In this document: positions 30,900 through 43,116 of the stretch, one piece after another | Numbering within the stretch: the stretch's first letter is position 1 | How the letters are laid out: each line of letters begins with the position of its first letter | Source: Cristatella mucedo | Lineage: Eukaryota; Bryozoa; Phylactolaemata; Cristatellidae | DNA length: 64,000 nucleotides | Direction of reading: 5' to 3' | Assembly (NCBI GenBank): GCA_009760855.2 | Contig: WPIO01000019.1 | Coordinates: 4,165,001-4,229,000, forward strand | Program-made: the position numbers and the translations under genes | Notes under the pieces: generated by a model | Told to the model about the DNA's origin: nothing | Seen by the model: only the letters and a program-made list of their open reading frames with translations | Database searches by the model: none

Positions 30900-32980
30900 T
30901 CCTGAAATGAGAGGGGAGGGGGCAAATTTAGTGACAGTCTCTCGATTCTGGGATTACCTCCGGTGGCGTGCCGAAATCCAACCTACTAACTAAGACCTGA
31001 GTCTTTAAAGTATGCATTCTCATGCCTACAGGTAGGCTGTTGTAAATGTAGGTACGTAGCGTGTTCGACAATCAGCAAAGAAAAACTCGAATGCTCCTTA
31101 GCCATTAGATTGTCCAGAAGACCGATTGATTATCGGAAAATCCGGCTATGGGCCTACCAATTAGGCTTAGCCAAGAGTGTTTATGTACTTTTGCTGGTCC
31201 CAGGCTCAGTGCCGCCGAAGGTTACCAAGATTCACGGCGCTTTGCTTACTTCCCTAGCAGGTGGGACTTCAACGAACTTTCAGAAACTTGGGAAATGGAA
31301 AGATAGGCCGACTAACTCTAACATTCGTTCGTCGGCGATATGATACAGCTCACTTATTATTAGAAGCAAGACCGCGCAAGCTCGTGCATTCTTTTCACCT
31401 TGTTAAAGCCCCTTAGCTCCATGGTGCGGTCCCGGTGGTAGTTGAGATGCTCGTACTGAGCCTGAGATTGCCAACGATCCCTCGTTCTGCTTCGATTGCT
31501 TATCACCAGGGCAGGAGAATGCGTGTAGTTCGTGGGAAACTCTCCGCCTCTGCTCAGAGGAAAAGCCGACTTCGAGAGGCACTCGCTTCTGTAGTCCTGA
31601 AAATGCTTTCTGCTCTCGTGACCGTACGTCTCTCCGTAGTCGAACTTAAGCGTCGGAACATGGCCTCTATACCTGAAAGTGAGCGGAACAGTGATTTGTA
31701 CTTAAATTTTCCGAAAATTCTTTGGCGTATGCAAGAAAGATACCGAAAGATACACCACCGCTACAGTTTCGCAGAACAGTTACACTATAGCTAACACAAA
31801 CCGAGCCGAGGTAGGCTGTGCTCGGAGGGTCTAAGGCGGATTACCATCGTCCTGCTCCATTCTGATCGTCGGATTTACATGGCTGCTTTATTACTTACCC
31901 CGGCATCAAGGCTGGAGCTATGTACGCAGAGCTGTGCGCGGTAACAAGAGTGCCCGCCGATCTAGTCGCCATCGTGAGCGGATAGGTAAACCGCAGCTGC
32001 TCGGGCGCGACTGCTGGCCGGCGGTTGTCAAGGATGCAGCAGACCGCGCATGCGCTTCCGCACCGCCCTATCGCCGGGGTTCGCCTGGCTCGGTATGAGC
32101 TACAGCTGTGCTGCACAGTTAGTTCCATTTCCCGCGAAGCCGATTCCGAATGTGGTAACCGAGATCTTCTACTCGGGTACAGAGCTTTTCCTTATTCTCG
32201 AATCATCGATACCTTACTTTGCTTTGCATGGAGCCCCGCGAGCTGCCGCGTTGGTCCGCTGGAACTGAAAGACCCGACTGTGGAACCTAGTTACCAGAGC
32301 GATTAAGTATCAAGGGCGCGATCTCAGCCAAAGCGAACAGTAATAGTTGGTGAATTTCATTATGTGGATGTTCGTGCGCTTGCATTCAATCTGTGACAGC
32401 GGACTAGTCCGGCGGAAGCTGCTGAGGCGAGAACAGCGGACCCATTTATAGCGGCTGCTTCCGAGCCAGCGTGCTGGCCGTGCGGTCCGGTTCAGCGTTT
32501 CCGTAATAACGGCGGCTGCCTGAGCCGTCTTGATCTGTGCGCGACTGCCTGCACAAACATAACACAATCTAAAATAAAAATGCTTAATTCAAGTCCAGCG
32601 CAAACAATCAAGGCGGCATTGGATTGTATGGAATTGTGGGAACGACCACTTATGGTTTCGGTGCTGTCTGCAAGTGCCGACATTAGTTCACAATAACCTT
32701 GAGCGACTAATCGCTGCTAAAATGTCTGACTGACATGTAATTTCGCCTGCCTTTTGATGTCAGCACTTTTTACGTGATGTTTCTGCTTTAAGGTGCAAGT
32801 GCACTCATGATGTACAGGTATATCAGAGACAAGTAAATAAATATAGGGGCTCGGCAACAAGCAAGGGGCTGGCCGGGGTCCGGCTGTGCGCACAAGGCAT
32901 ACCCTCTGGATTAAGAATAACTTGCTCTTCATGAAAAGTGCAGTATTTTCAGGTGGCAAGAACTGCACAACTGATCCTTC
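30900..32980. other. intergenic stretch without recognised gene
   Basis: The longest frame is 119 codons on the + strand (31435-31794). It is rich in Arg, Ser and Leu, reads like ordinary globular protein in its second half (LYLNFPKILWRMQERYRKIH), and has no family resemblance I recognise. CpG content rises around 31880-32270 and 32400-32540. Confidence 0.35.
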
Positions 32981-32984
32981 CTCG

Positions 32985-33780
32985 AATAGTCGTCATGTCC
33001 ACAATCAAGTCTGCCTACTTCCAGCGACATAGCATTGCTAAAATTCGGGCTTTTTTAGAGAAGGATACCACGTCTAAGTTGGTCCATGCATTCGTGACAT
33101 CCCGTCTTGACTTCTGCAACTCACTGCTTGCTGGCCTACCGGCATGTGCAATCAGGTGATTGCAGCTGGTGCAAAAATCTGCAGCTAGGCTTGCCTGTCG
33201 TGAGCGTTGCAGTTGCCACATCACACCACTTCTCGCCGACCTGCACTGGCTACCAGTCAAGCAACGGATTGACTTCAAGGTTTTGTCGCTCACTTTTAGG
33301 TCACTTCATTATTTGGCTCCAGCCAATCTCTCAGATCTACTCCCCCATCAGGCCAAGCATCGTACCACCCGCTTTTCGGAAGTCTACCAATACCTCGTAC
33401 AAACCTCAAATCCTTTGGGAGACCGTGCATTTAGTTCGTATGCTCCCAAAGCCTTGAACTCACTCCCGACTTGTATCACGACATCCCCTGACTTGACCAC
33501 ATTTAAAAAGAACTTAAAAACACCTATTTAGGACAGCTTTTAGTGGGTCCCTATGATTCGTCCTTCGTGTGCTTATGCGTGCTGACACTGTGCATGCTAA
33601 CCACATTTGAATGCTGACCTTGGGCATGTCACTCCTAACCAGTGTATTCATGTTGTTTATCAAGCATGATATTACTCACCATTCAATCGCGTTTCTCTTT
33701 GCAGCAAATGTAAAGCGTCTAGAGAGAGATTGAGTTATCTGAGGGCGCTTTATCAAGTGCATTATTATTATTATTATTAC
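32985..33780 (+). mobile_element. LINE-B 3' end, best-preserved copy
   Basis: It encodes QKSAARLACRERCSCHITPL, ADLHWLPVKQRIDFKVLSLT, FRSLHYLAPANLSDLL and FSSYAPKALNSLP. This is the characteristic C-terminal region of CR1/L2/Rex-type retrotransposon ORFs. It ends in a 3' UTR, then a stem-loop (AAAGCGTCTAGAGAGAGATT, GAGTTATCTGAGGGCGCTTT) and (ATT)n at 33762-33778. The copy is 5'-truncated. Confidence 0.92.
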
Positions 33781-33831
33781 GCCAACGGAATGACTGCCAC
33801 AGCAGCAGCGGTCATACTGCTACCAGTGCTG

Positions 33832-34140
33832 CAACTAAGTGCACCTAAAGTTAGCGACAGAGCCTTGAAGTCGATACACAGCTTAATAAGCAGCAACGTC
33901 GTGTCGGTACGAAGTTGTGCATTGTGCCACGTTGCGATGTTCACGACAGACAAGCCTTGCAGTCGAGTTTTTCACCAACTGTAAGCGTCGCACACACAGA
34001 AAGACAAGTGTGCAGCTAGATATGAAAGTCAAGATGGGATGTCGCAAATGTAGTCCAGCTTTGCTTCGGTATCCTTGCCTAAGCAGGCCCGCACTTTCGC
34101 AAAAGTTCGTACCTGAAACTTAGCAGACTTGACTGTAGAG
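33832..34140 (-). mobile_element. LINE-B fragment in inverted orientation
   Basis: On the - strand it contains GGCTTGTCTGTCGTGAACAT and ATCGACTTCAAGGCTCTGTC, matching GCTTGCCTGTCGTGAGCGTT and TTGACTTCAAGGTTTTGTC of the + strand copy 600 bases upstream. Confidence 0.75.
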
Positions 34141-34149
34141 CCAACGTGG

Positions 34150-34525
34150 TCATCTAGCGAAAGGACCCTCAAAGATGAATCAAAGATGCCTCCCAAAGCC
34201 TGGAACTCACTCCCGACTTCCGTCACATCCCCTGACTTAACCACATTTAAAAAGACCTTAAAAACGCACCTATTTGTGACAGCATTTACTGGGTCGCTGT
34301 GATTCATTCTTTACGAGCTTATACGTGCAGACACTGCATGCTGCCACTAAACACGCTTGCTGACCCTGTTCATGTCACCCTTAACCATGTTATTTGTGTC
34401 GTTTATCAAGCATGATACCACTCACCTTTCGACCGTGTTTCCTTTGCAGCAAATGTAAAGCACATAAGAAAACAGAGTTCTCTGAAGGCTCTCCATCAAG
34501 TGCATTATTCTTACTATTATTATTA
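34150..34525 (+). mobile_element. LINE-B 3' fragment with tail
   Basis: It starts at CCTCCCAAAGCCTGGAACTC and runs through TTAACCACATTTAAAAAGAC, the 3' UTR and a mutated stem-loop (GAGTTCTCTGAAGGCTCTCC) to an ATTATTATT end. Confidence 0.85.
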
Positions 34526-34529
34526 AAGA

Positions 34530-36133
34530 TGCATCTTACAGATGCATTAAAGTAGGTACTGCGAGTTATTCGCACGCTTTAGCAATTAATTTCGCTCTTT
34601 ACGTTTCCCTTCATCCGATTGAGTTCCGAGAACAGCGGTCACGGAAGCCAAGGATGTCACCTCCTACGTCATCCCAATAGCGAGCCTCCCCCTTTGGTGA
34701 GCTCACGAATTTCCACTTCTATACTCGCTCGCTCTCCACTCGACATTTTTTGTCCTCTCGGTTTTAGGCCTGCTGCTGCAGTCTCTTTTGGCGCTGTCTC
34801 TTTTGGCCCGCATGTTGACATAACGTTTGGCAGTCAAACTGACCCCTCCTGCAGAACAGGACAGGCAATACAAGGACAGTATTGAAGGCGTAGGACTAGA
34901 CTTTAATAATCACTGATTCAAGCAAACACAATCCAGGGAATGAGAACTTGAGCAAATGCGAACTTAAATCAATCCGACTATTTACAGCAGGCTTAAAGGT
35001 ACCTCTCTTTCACATTGCAGTCGGAGACATGCTAGCTATGCATCATCTCGGCATATTCACAGCGAAGGAAATCCCTGAACCCTTACCGGCAGCCGGTTAT
35101 GAAATTTGCAGACCATTACCGTGGCCATTAAATTTCGGTCTTACGGCTCAACCTAGATGCAGCAGCTAGAACTAACTTCGCATTATGCAGCCTCAAACAA
35201 CCAGTGCACCTCGGCGAGTTCAGCTTAGAGCAACAAATGAGCAACAACAAATAGGATCGAAAAATTTCTGAAACGCCCGATCACATAACACTTATATCTA
35301 GCATGCATGCACGTAAAAGGCATCCAAGCAGCTCTCTGCTAAGCTGCCCTGAGCCACCGATGAGGACGGCCCAAGATTCAGGAGATGCTCAACTTGCTTT
35401 CACAGCAGCAACAAGAAACGCAGTGGTACACTTCAGAATCGCTGGCGCTAGATGCGGTGCAAAATCCGCCGATGATCGTCGATTGGGAAGGGGACTGCAG
35501 ATGCAGGACACTGCACTTGTATGCAGGGCGACCATCAAGAGCGACGAGGAGAGAATGATGAGATGAGGAGAGAAGCATCAACCGACCGGGCTACCGACCA
35601 GGCTACCAGAGGTAAGCTGAGGATACCACTGCTAGACCCTAGTGTGCAAGGAGATCACTTGTCGTAAGCACTCGTGACCGAAAAATAAGGGCAGTACAAC
35701 ACAGCCTCTATTGAAGCTAGATTAGTACTAATACTACAGTGTGGGCAGTGATGACATCGATACGTAAAAAACTGCCCTAAAGACAGGCAGCTCAAGACAG
35801 AGAGATGCAAATAACTGGTCTGATTTCATTTACAAAAAATCAAAGCACGCTGCACAGTGCGTACTACCGCAGCTGCATCCAGCTGCAGGGTCAGCAGCAG
35901 AAGCAAAAGGTTGTGTCCAGCAATTACGGGCGTGTAAGAAATGCCTAGATCCTAGATGGCGCACTGATGCGTTATACAAGAAAGTTCACCCACGGCCTCA
36001 CAGGGCTGACTTCATAGAAGGGCCTATATGACATGTGTGCTTGCTATAATACGTAAGCCTGCTAGAACAAACATCTAGAAGCTTACGGTAGGAAAATAGT
36101 CACGTAATAAATAAAAGCTGCCAAGCAAAATGT
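34530..36133 (-). other. probable 3' UTR / 3' flank of the SLC35E1-like gene
   Basis: No other gene is recognised. On the - strand a candidate poly(A) signal ATTAAA lies at 34902-34907, about 1.2 kb after the stop; no canonical AATAAA is found closer, so the transcript end is unproven. Confidence 0.4.
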
Positions 36134-36361
36134 TCACACATAGTAAGAATCATCGACTGTTTTGAGCTGATACATGCCATTGGAGACATGGCGAGGAAGA
36201 CTTGGATTGGGAACCAGGGTGAAGTGATTTAGGGCGTCCAACTCCGTGTCAGTCCGGTGCAATGGCGACAGGTGAAGATTGTGACGCATCAGATCCGGTT
36301 CGCTGCGAACGAATGGGAGAATGCGCTCCCTCTTCTTTGCCTGCGCTTGATCGTACTTGGC
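36134..36361 (-). CDS. SLC35E1: SLC35E1-like gene, exon 6 (terminal)
   Basis: 75 codons and TGA after the acceptor CCACTTGTAG. It starts [13 protein letters not shown], corresponding to the TKYDANQQARK of human SLC35E1, and is hydrophilic throughout, as expected of the cytosolic tail. Confidence 0.92.
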   Translation of the reverse strand, partial: AKYDQAQAKKRERILPFVRSEPDLMRHNLHLSPLHRTDTELDALNHFTLVPNPSLPRHVSNGMYQLKTVDDSYYV

Positions 36362-39300
36362 CTACAAGTGGATGCGAATGCCTTGCTTGCTGCTGGCTGA
36401 GAACTCGGCTGAATCGCAAACGAGTGCACGAACGAACAAGCACAGCGAAGGAGTGAAGCTCTTAGCGGCAGCACTAATCTAACACAGTTCGATTAGCATG
36501 GATGCCTAGAGCTCGAAACGCATCGAAAATAGAATCACATTCAAAACAAGGTAAGTTGCCGCATGTGCCGCATGCGTGCCTCACTGACGTCGGGCGAGAC
36601 GTTTCACTCATGAGATCGACGAGACATTACTTCTCTCTGGCTTGTCTAGTGGTACAAAGCCTCGGGAATCTGGCAATGCTACATAACATGTGGCTGCTGT
36701 TGCAGCAATGCCAATTCAGCCTAAATAATTTTGAATGCACGTCCGTAAGTCTCGTAAACAGAAGTACATTCTAATTTTACAAATTTGCTAGCTCACTAAT
36801 GAGAATGAGTCCACACCAATGCAGATGACAAAATGCATTCATAGCTAAAAATGAAATTTCACTGTAAAACGACCCAAAGAGAGAGCCTGGCGAAGAGCTT
36901 CGGTGGGAAGCTTGGAAGTGTTTCTCCCCGATGAGACTACCAAATTGTACTTTTAGATGGGGCTAAATATACATACTTCTGCTGTACAGCAGCCGTGATG
37001 GCACACTAGGTAAGGCGGTTGCTTTTCATGACCCCGGTCCCGAGACTGTGAATTCGAACCATGCAGTGGGCGATACTTTATTGCTGCTGCAAGCGATGGT
37101 GATAGCCGTAAAGGCTCTTCTGTTTCTCTACAAAAGAGGCTGCTGAATCAGCTAGCAGATTATTTAACCAATTTGATTTTCAGATGGGCTAAAGAGCCTG
37201 CCATGCAGGATGGGCCAGCAGTAAGCAGCAGCAGCAGCTTTAGTTAAAAGGTATCAAACTCTGGTAGCAATAGATGCAGAACAAAAGAGAGCAAAGCGTA
37301 TAGAATAAATGAGTGACCATAACAGACAAGGACGAGAAAAACAAACAGAGAACGCCACTAAGAAACACACTGCCAAAACTCAACAACAAAACGCGATTTT
37401 AGTCAGTCACAAAAACTATTTCTTCATTTTCCTACTATACAGATTTGGCAACATTTTGAATGACCTTCAAGATTGCACGTCAATCAGTAGGACGGCCTTT
37501 AAACAGCAGTCCTTTGAAGATCCCAGAGCTAAAGGCAATATTACCTCGGAGAGCTTCAAAATATCATTCACATCGGTAGGTCCAAAAAGCTTCAAAGGAC
37601 TACCAATTTCCATATACAACCTCTAGTTTCTGCCGGCCACTGTGGACAGGCCTTCACAGCAATGGATCCGAAACAAAGAAAACAAAGCGACTAATAATAA
37701 TATATCGCAAACAAGAAGGAAAAAAACACTCAGGAATACACTCAGGGTCACACTGCCGAAACGATGCATACGACCAACTTTATAACAGGAAGAGACTGGA
37801 GAAGAAGTCCAGGAAAGTGGTGCTGTTTAAGCTCAGCAAACGCCTCTCCTATGACTATGTCAACAACAGGAAGTCACTGAAAGTAAAGGTAAGGTTCAAG
37901 CACATGACGACCCAGGTCGTGGGTTCACATTATAGCTGGCACGCTCTAAATGAATATTCTTTCACAGCATATAGGATGATGGACCGACATCGGAAGAAAT
38001 GCGATCTTACACTAACGTTTACATGAACATGCTGTCTAAATACGTTATTTCCACCACTACAGGTAATATTCATTAAGAGAGCGTTAACTTAATCTATTTA
38101 GTCTCGATCTTGACCACCTTACTTTGACTTGACAGCAGGCTGGTAGAGCCCTTGCCAAACTGTAGGGGGTAGCCAGCTTTCAAGCAGCAATCCCTAGAGA
38201 ATCGCCCTGCCTTGAATTGCAGGTTCAGCGAGACTCAGGCGAAAGCTACCGGAGTGCCCAGATACTAACAAGCGATGGCGAGGCTAGCTTGAATGCCACC
38301 CAGCTCTAACCTATGCAGTTCAGTGGGCATTCAGTGCCCGAATCTATCGTGTCTGCAGTGTGCCCCGAAAAGCCGCCCTCCCTCCCCCTCCCAGCAGCAG
38401 CAGCAGAAGTGGGTCTTTGGTGGCAGCTCCCGTTGACTCATGAAAATCGTAAAACTATGGCACCACCTTAAGAGAACCTAGTCTCCATACAGGCGCTTTA
38501 CCGCTCGCCACAAAAGAGCTGCTGATTCCTTTTGGGCATTGGTCCTGTCCTATTCCAGCACATCAGTAGAAAGCCAGGCAGCCAGCACGGCTTCACCGAT
38601 CTTGTGTGCCAGAAGTGCCACCATCGGCTGCATGTTACAAGAACGACGATCCTTCTAGGGATCGACACCTGAATGGGACGACTCTTGACGAATTCATTTT
38701 CTTTGGCGCTGTTATTGAACGAGCATTATCGGAAAAACGATGCCTTGGTCATGCTTGGTCAAGACAAACACAGCAAGCACATCAAGATGCTGAATTTGCA
38801 CACGCTGTCTCGTAAGTACAGACTCGCCTGGTACACACTCGCACGCACGCACTCGCAAGCGAGCACACCTTGTTGTACATCAACACTCCACAGATGGCAA
38901 GTAGCATTCCAAAGCCATTTGTGGCAGTGACCGGATTCTTCAGTATGACTAGAGACATGCCAATGACGACGATGCGTTTTGTGGCGTTGGCGATGGCGTA
39001 GCTGAGAGGCGTCACCAGTGCGAGCATCGTGAAAGCGATCACGTTCTGGGCAAACATGCACAGACCGTCGGCGACCAGCAGACTGGCTACCCATATTATC
39101 TTTTCTGGACTCATCTACAACAGAGAGGCACCAGGAAAGCTGCGGTTAGCCATGCTCGGCTCCAACGCATCCCAGCAGCAGCAGCGCCGGCACGCACTGC
39201 ATCGAGCATGCAACGCCGAGGGCCGACTACGTGCGACACACAATGCACACAGGGGAAGCCTCGCACTGCGACAGCAGATGCTGCTGTCCACACACGACCC

Positions 39301-41431
39301 AGCACTATCGGGGGGGGGGGGGGGCAGGGAGGGAGCAGCAGCCATGTTGCACGATTTTCCATACATCGGACAGCCGAGTGCAGCCAACGAGAGAGGTAAC
39401 AAAGAATCTGTAAGACGGAGGCAGCTTGCAGAGAGACAGACAAACAAAGAAGGGGCCTACACGGACGCCCCCATGCAGAGGACTTGAGAAAATGTAATGT
39501 CACGTAACGTGGCATATCTCCCGACTTTTAATTCCACAAAGCCACAAAGACTGTGAGGGTTTTCCTCGGAAGCTGCTTTCGGTAGGTAAGCTTTCGGTAG
39601 CCAACAGACTCCATCTCACGAAACAAAGAGATGGACACTGCGCCGGTCAACCGGGCGGCATCTGGCTTTGCTGTCCACGACCAATAATAATAATAATATT
39701 GCACTTGATAAAGCGCCCTCAGAGAACTTAATCTCTTTCTAGGCGCTTTACATTTGCTGCAAAGTGATACGCAATAGAATAGTAAGTAAAATCATGCTTG
39801 AAAAACAAACAAAATGAATAACATGGTTACAAGACGCACACCGAACACCGGCCAGCACCGGCTGCGTTCAGCCGACTGGGACACAAATGGCAACGAAAAC
39901 GACTGACAAGGGCCGACGAGCGCCCTCACCAAGGGCCTGCTCGCTCAGGCGACTCCCGTGCCGCCTCGAGAGGCCACGCGAGCAACCAATCGAGTGCGGA
40001 CATTGCCTTACCTGTGATGTGCTTGCCACAATGGAGGGTGCGTCGTAAACCAGCCAGAGTGGGGAGAACAGCAGCAGTGTGACCCTGGACAGGATGAGCA
40101 GCATCCGCAGGTGATGAATGTCGGTCTCTTTGAGGGCCTGCCAAAGGGTCAATGCCCATAGGTTGATGCTCCTGGCATGTCAACGCACTGCCGCCGGCCG
40201 CAAGGCGGGACCAACGACGACAGAAATCAGGGAGCAAAATTGACGGCCCACCTTTTTCGTGTAGATGTTCATCAGTGAGAAACCGATCGTTGCACAAAGG
40301 GCGCTCAGGAAGCCAACCATGTCGAACGCCAGCTCCGTCACCGTTGCTATGACGATGCCAGTTATGATAGGCACCAGGGAGAGATATACCTGAGGGAGAG
40401 AAAAACCTACAGATCCAGCCGACGTCGACACGCACGAGCCTCGTGACAGTGAATGCAGGTATAATAACAATAATACATTTGTATGGCGCCCTCGAAAGAG
40501 AACTTCATCACTCTCTCTCACTCTCTCTCTCTCTCTCTCCCTCTCTCTCAATAGGCACTTTACATAAGCTGCAAAGGAGTAAAGCATGTGTAAACAACAC
40601 ATGCCAATGCAGCACTTTAAAAAACCCACGCGGCTCCTGCCCGGCTCAAGAGTGGCTAGGCTTGCCAGCAGCAGCGGGCGCTCTTGAATACGCGCACGGC
40701 AGGGCAAAGCAAGGTGCCTCAGAGCGAGGCGCCTTGCTCTGCGGAGGCTGGTGGGCCTTTCCTCTCGGTTCGCTGCAAAGCTTCTCTATCTCCGTTCCCA
40801 CGAGAGCTCCTCTGAAGCTGCAGAGCAACGATGACGCGTTGAGGGCCCTGGCAGAGCACTCGATTGGGCACCACTCGATGAATGTGTCTGCTATCCTCGA
40901 AACCTCGAAATCAACACGCTATCATCTATAAGACGGCCCGAAACTGTAAGCGAGGCTCTAACGTTCATCACGAAAAAGTCATGAGTTAAAGCAGACAGTC
41001 CTGGTGGCTTTTCGACTGTGGAGTTATGATTAGGGTCACAATTTATTAGGAAGCTCAGCTTCCACAAGCTTCATCGGACAAACAAGCACGAGGATGCTGT
41101 ACGAGGTGCTGCCCAGACAATAAGCGAAATCAAGAGTGGCCATGTTTTTAAGCAACCAGTCTGCACGGCTCGAGACACAGCATACCGCGCCATCATGTTA
41201 GGCTTCTTACGTTGCACCGTGCAAACATCTACGCCCCGAGGCTCACAGCTTAGGTGACGGAGCAACGCAAATACGACTCAAACAGGGTAGAGGCAGGAGA
41301 ATGCAAGGTCGCCACGTCTCGGCAATCATCGGCTCCTGCCGTTGCTACTCAGGGTAAGGCACCGAAAGTTCACACGCCAGAGGCTACATGCTCCTTGCTC
41401 GACAGTGACAAGAGAGGGGCGCAGCTCTCTC

Positions 41432-41480
<49 letters not shown>

Positions 41481-43085
41481 CTCTCTCTCGGCATCATGGA
41501 ACGGAGAACAAATCGGTGAACGACGGCGGCACAGCGGCACAGTCTCACTGTGCAGCAGCAAACAACTGCCCCGTCAGAGCTGCAACTGCCAGCCACGGGC
41601 CACCGACACATCCGCTGTAGCAAGCCCTGGCAGTCTCACTGCATTTGCATAAACTAATGGCTGAAATTATTCACGGCCGGCCAAGCAGGGAGCGGCAAGA
41701 GAGATGGCAATGCACTTCAGCACCGGCGCTCGATTACCATAGAGGTCTGGCTTTCATTCATCAGAATCTTCGTAAGAATGACAGTGAACAGTGGCATGGA
41801 GGCCTTGACTGCAAAAGCAGAACGTGCTGAGACAATGCAGCAAGGGAGCATGTGTGGCAGCACGAATACGACAGGACCGTCCCGAAGGTCACGCAGCCGA
41901 AACCAATGCTGCATGGCAAAGCTAGGCTCGAGTAAGATCATAATAATACATTTGCACAGCACCCGCAGAGAACTTAATCTCTTTCTAGGCACTTTGCATA
42001 TGCTGTAAAGAAAGCATGAGTGGTAACATGCAAAATGTCAACAAGCACAGCGAACACACCAACCGACCACACCTTGGAAATTACAGGAAAAACTGAGCTG
42101 CTCACCATCGTATTGTACAAGCCTCACTTGAGATAATGCCCGGTGTCATCCCCAATGTCGAGGTCTACACCAGCGAAGCTCACACGCAAGGTCGTACCAC
42201 CGGCAAAGCATGGGCACAGCGCACGTGGCTGGCAGTGGTCACCAAACCAGCACCCAAGTCTGCCAGTGCCTTCACGCAATGAATGCTGACCAGGTCTCGG
42301 TGCTAGGCACACGGGAGATCCGACGGTGGACGCCTAGTGTTTAGACGCCTTATTGTTTTCATTTATACAGCGGATACCGAGCCAATAATAAAATGAAACT
42401 GCGCCAAATCACCGAGCTGGTTAGACAAGCGGAAACAAAAACGTCCAAAATCAGAAACAAAGGCAATCTGTCCAAGGGACACATGCCGCTCAGGACAGTG
42501 CGGGCATCACAGCAACGAAACTGAGATCGCCCCGTAAGCCATTCGAGCCTGTCAAACTGACGGCTTCCGACTGTCGCCCGGCTCGGGCAGCAAAACCGAC
42601 AAACAAGTAGCACCAAAAGTAAGGTATAAGTCGTTCAACAGCCTCACTTATTAAACGCCAGATGAGCCTTACAAGCTAGCAAGTGCAGCGGGTAATACAA
42701 GATACCAGCTGCACGACTTGAACCTACGATTTGGATCGTGAAATGCAAGTGATAGCACAAATTGTAGCTGACAGCTAGCCCTGGATGGAAAAAAAGAGTG
42801 TAGGAGGTACAGCAGTTATGCATCTGCTGACGTGCACAGCAGACGACGGCCAGTAGTTCGATCGACTTGGTCAACAGGCACACCCAAAAGGTAAAAGTCA
42901 GCTTCACTGATGAGAAAAAACACATTAGGCTAATTTTTATCAGAAGACTGGCCTGTGTGTATTCACTGAGCAATAGTTGTCCGCCTCAAATTGTACACGG
43001 AGGACCACGGACGGGCTCAGGGACGGTGGGCAAAGTGCAGAAAGATGTTACCTCCGGCAGGCTATGAGCCTGCAACCTTTTGGTC

Positions 43086-43116
<31 letters not shown>

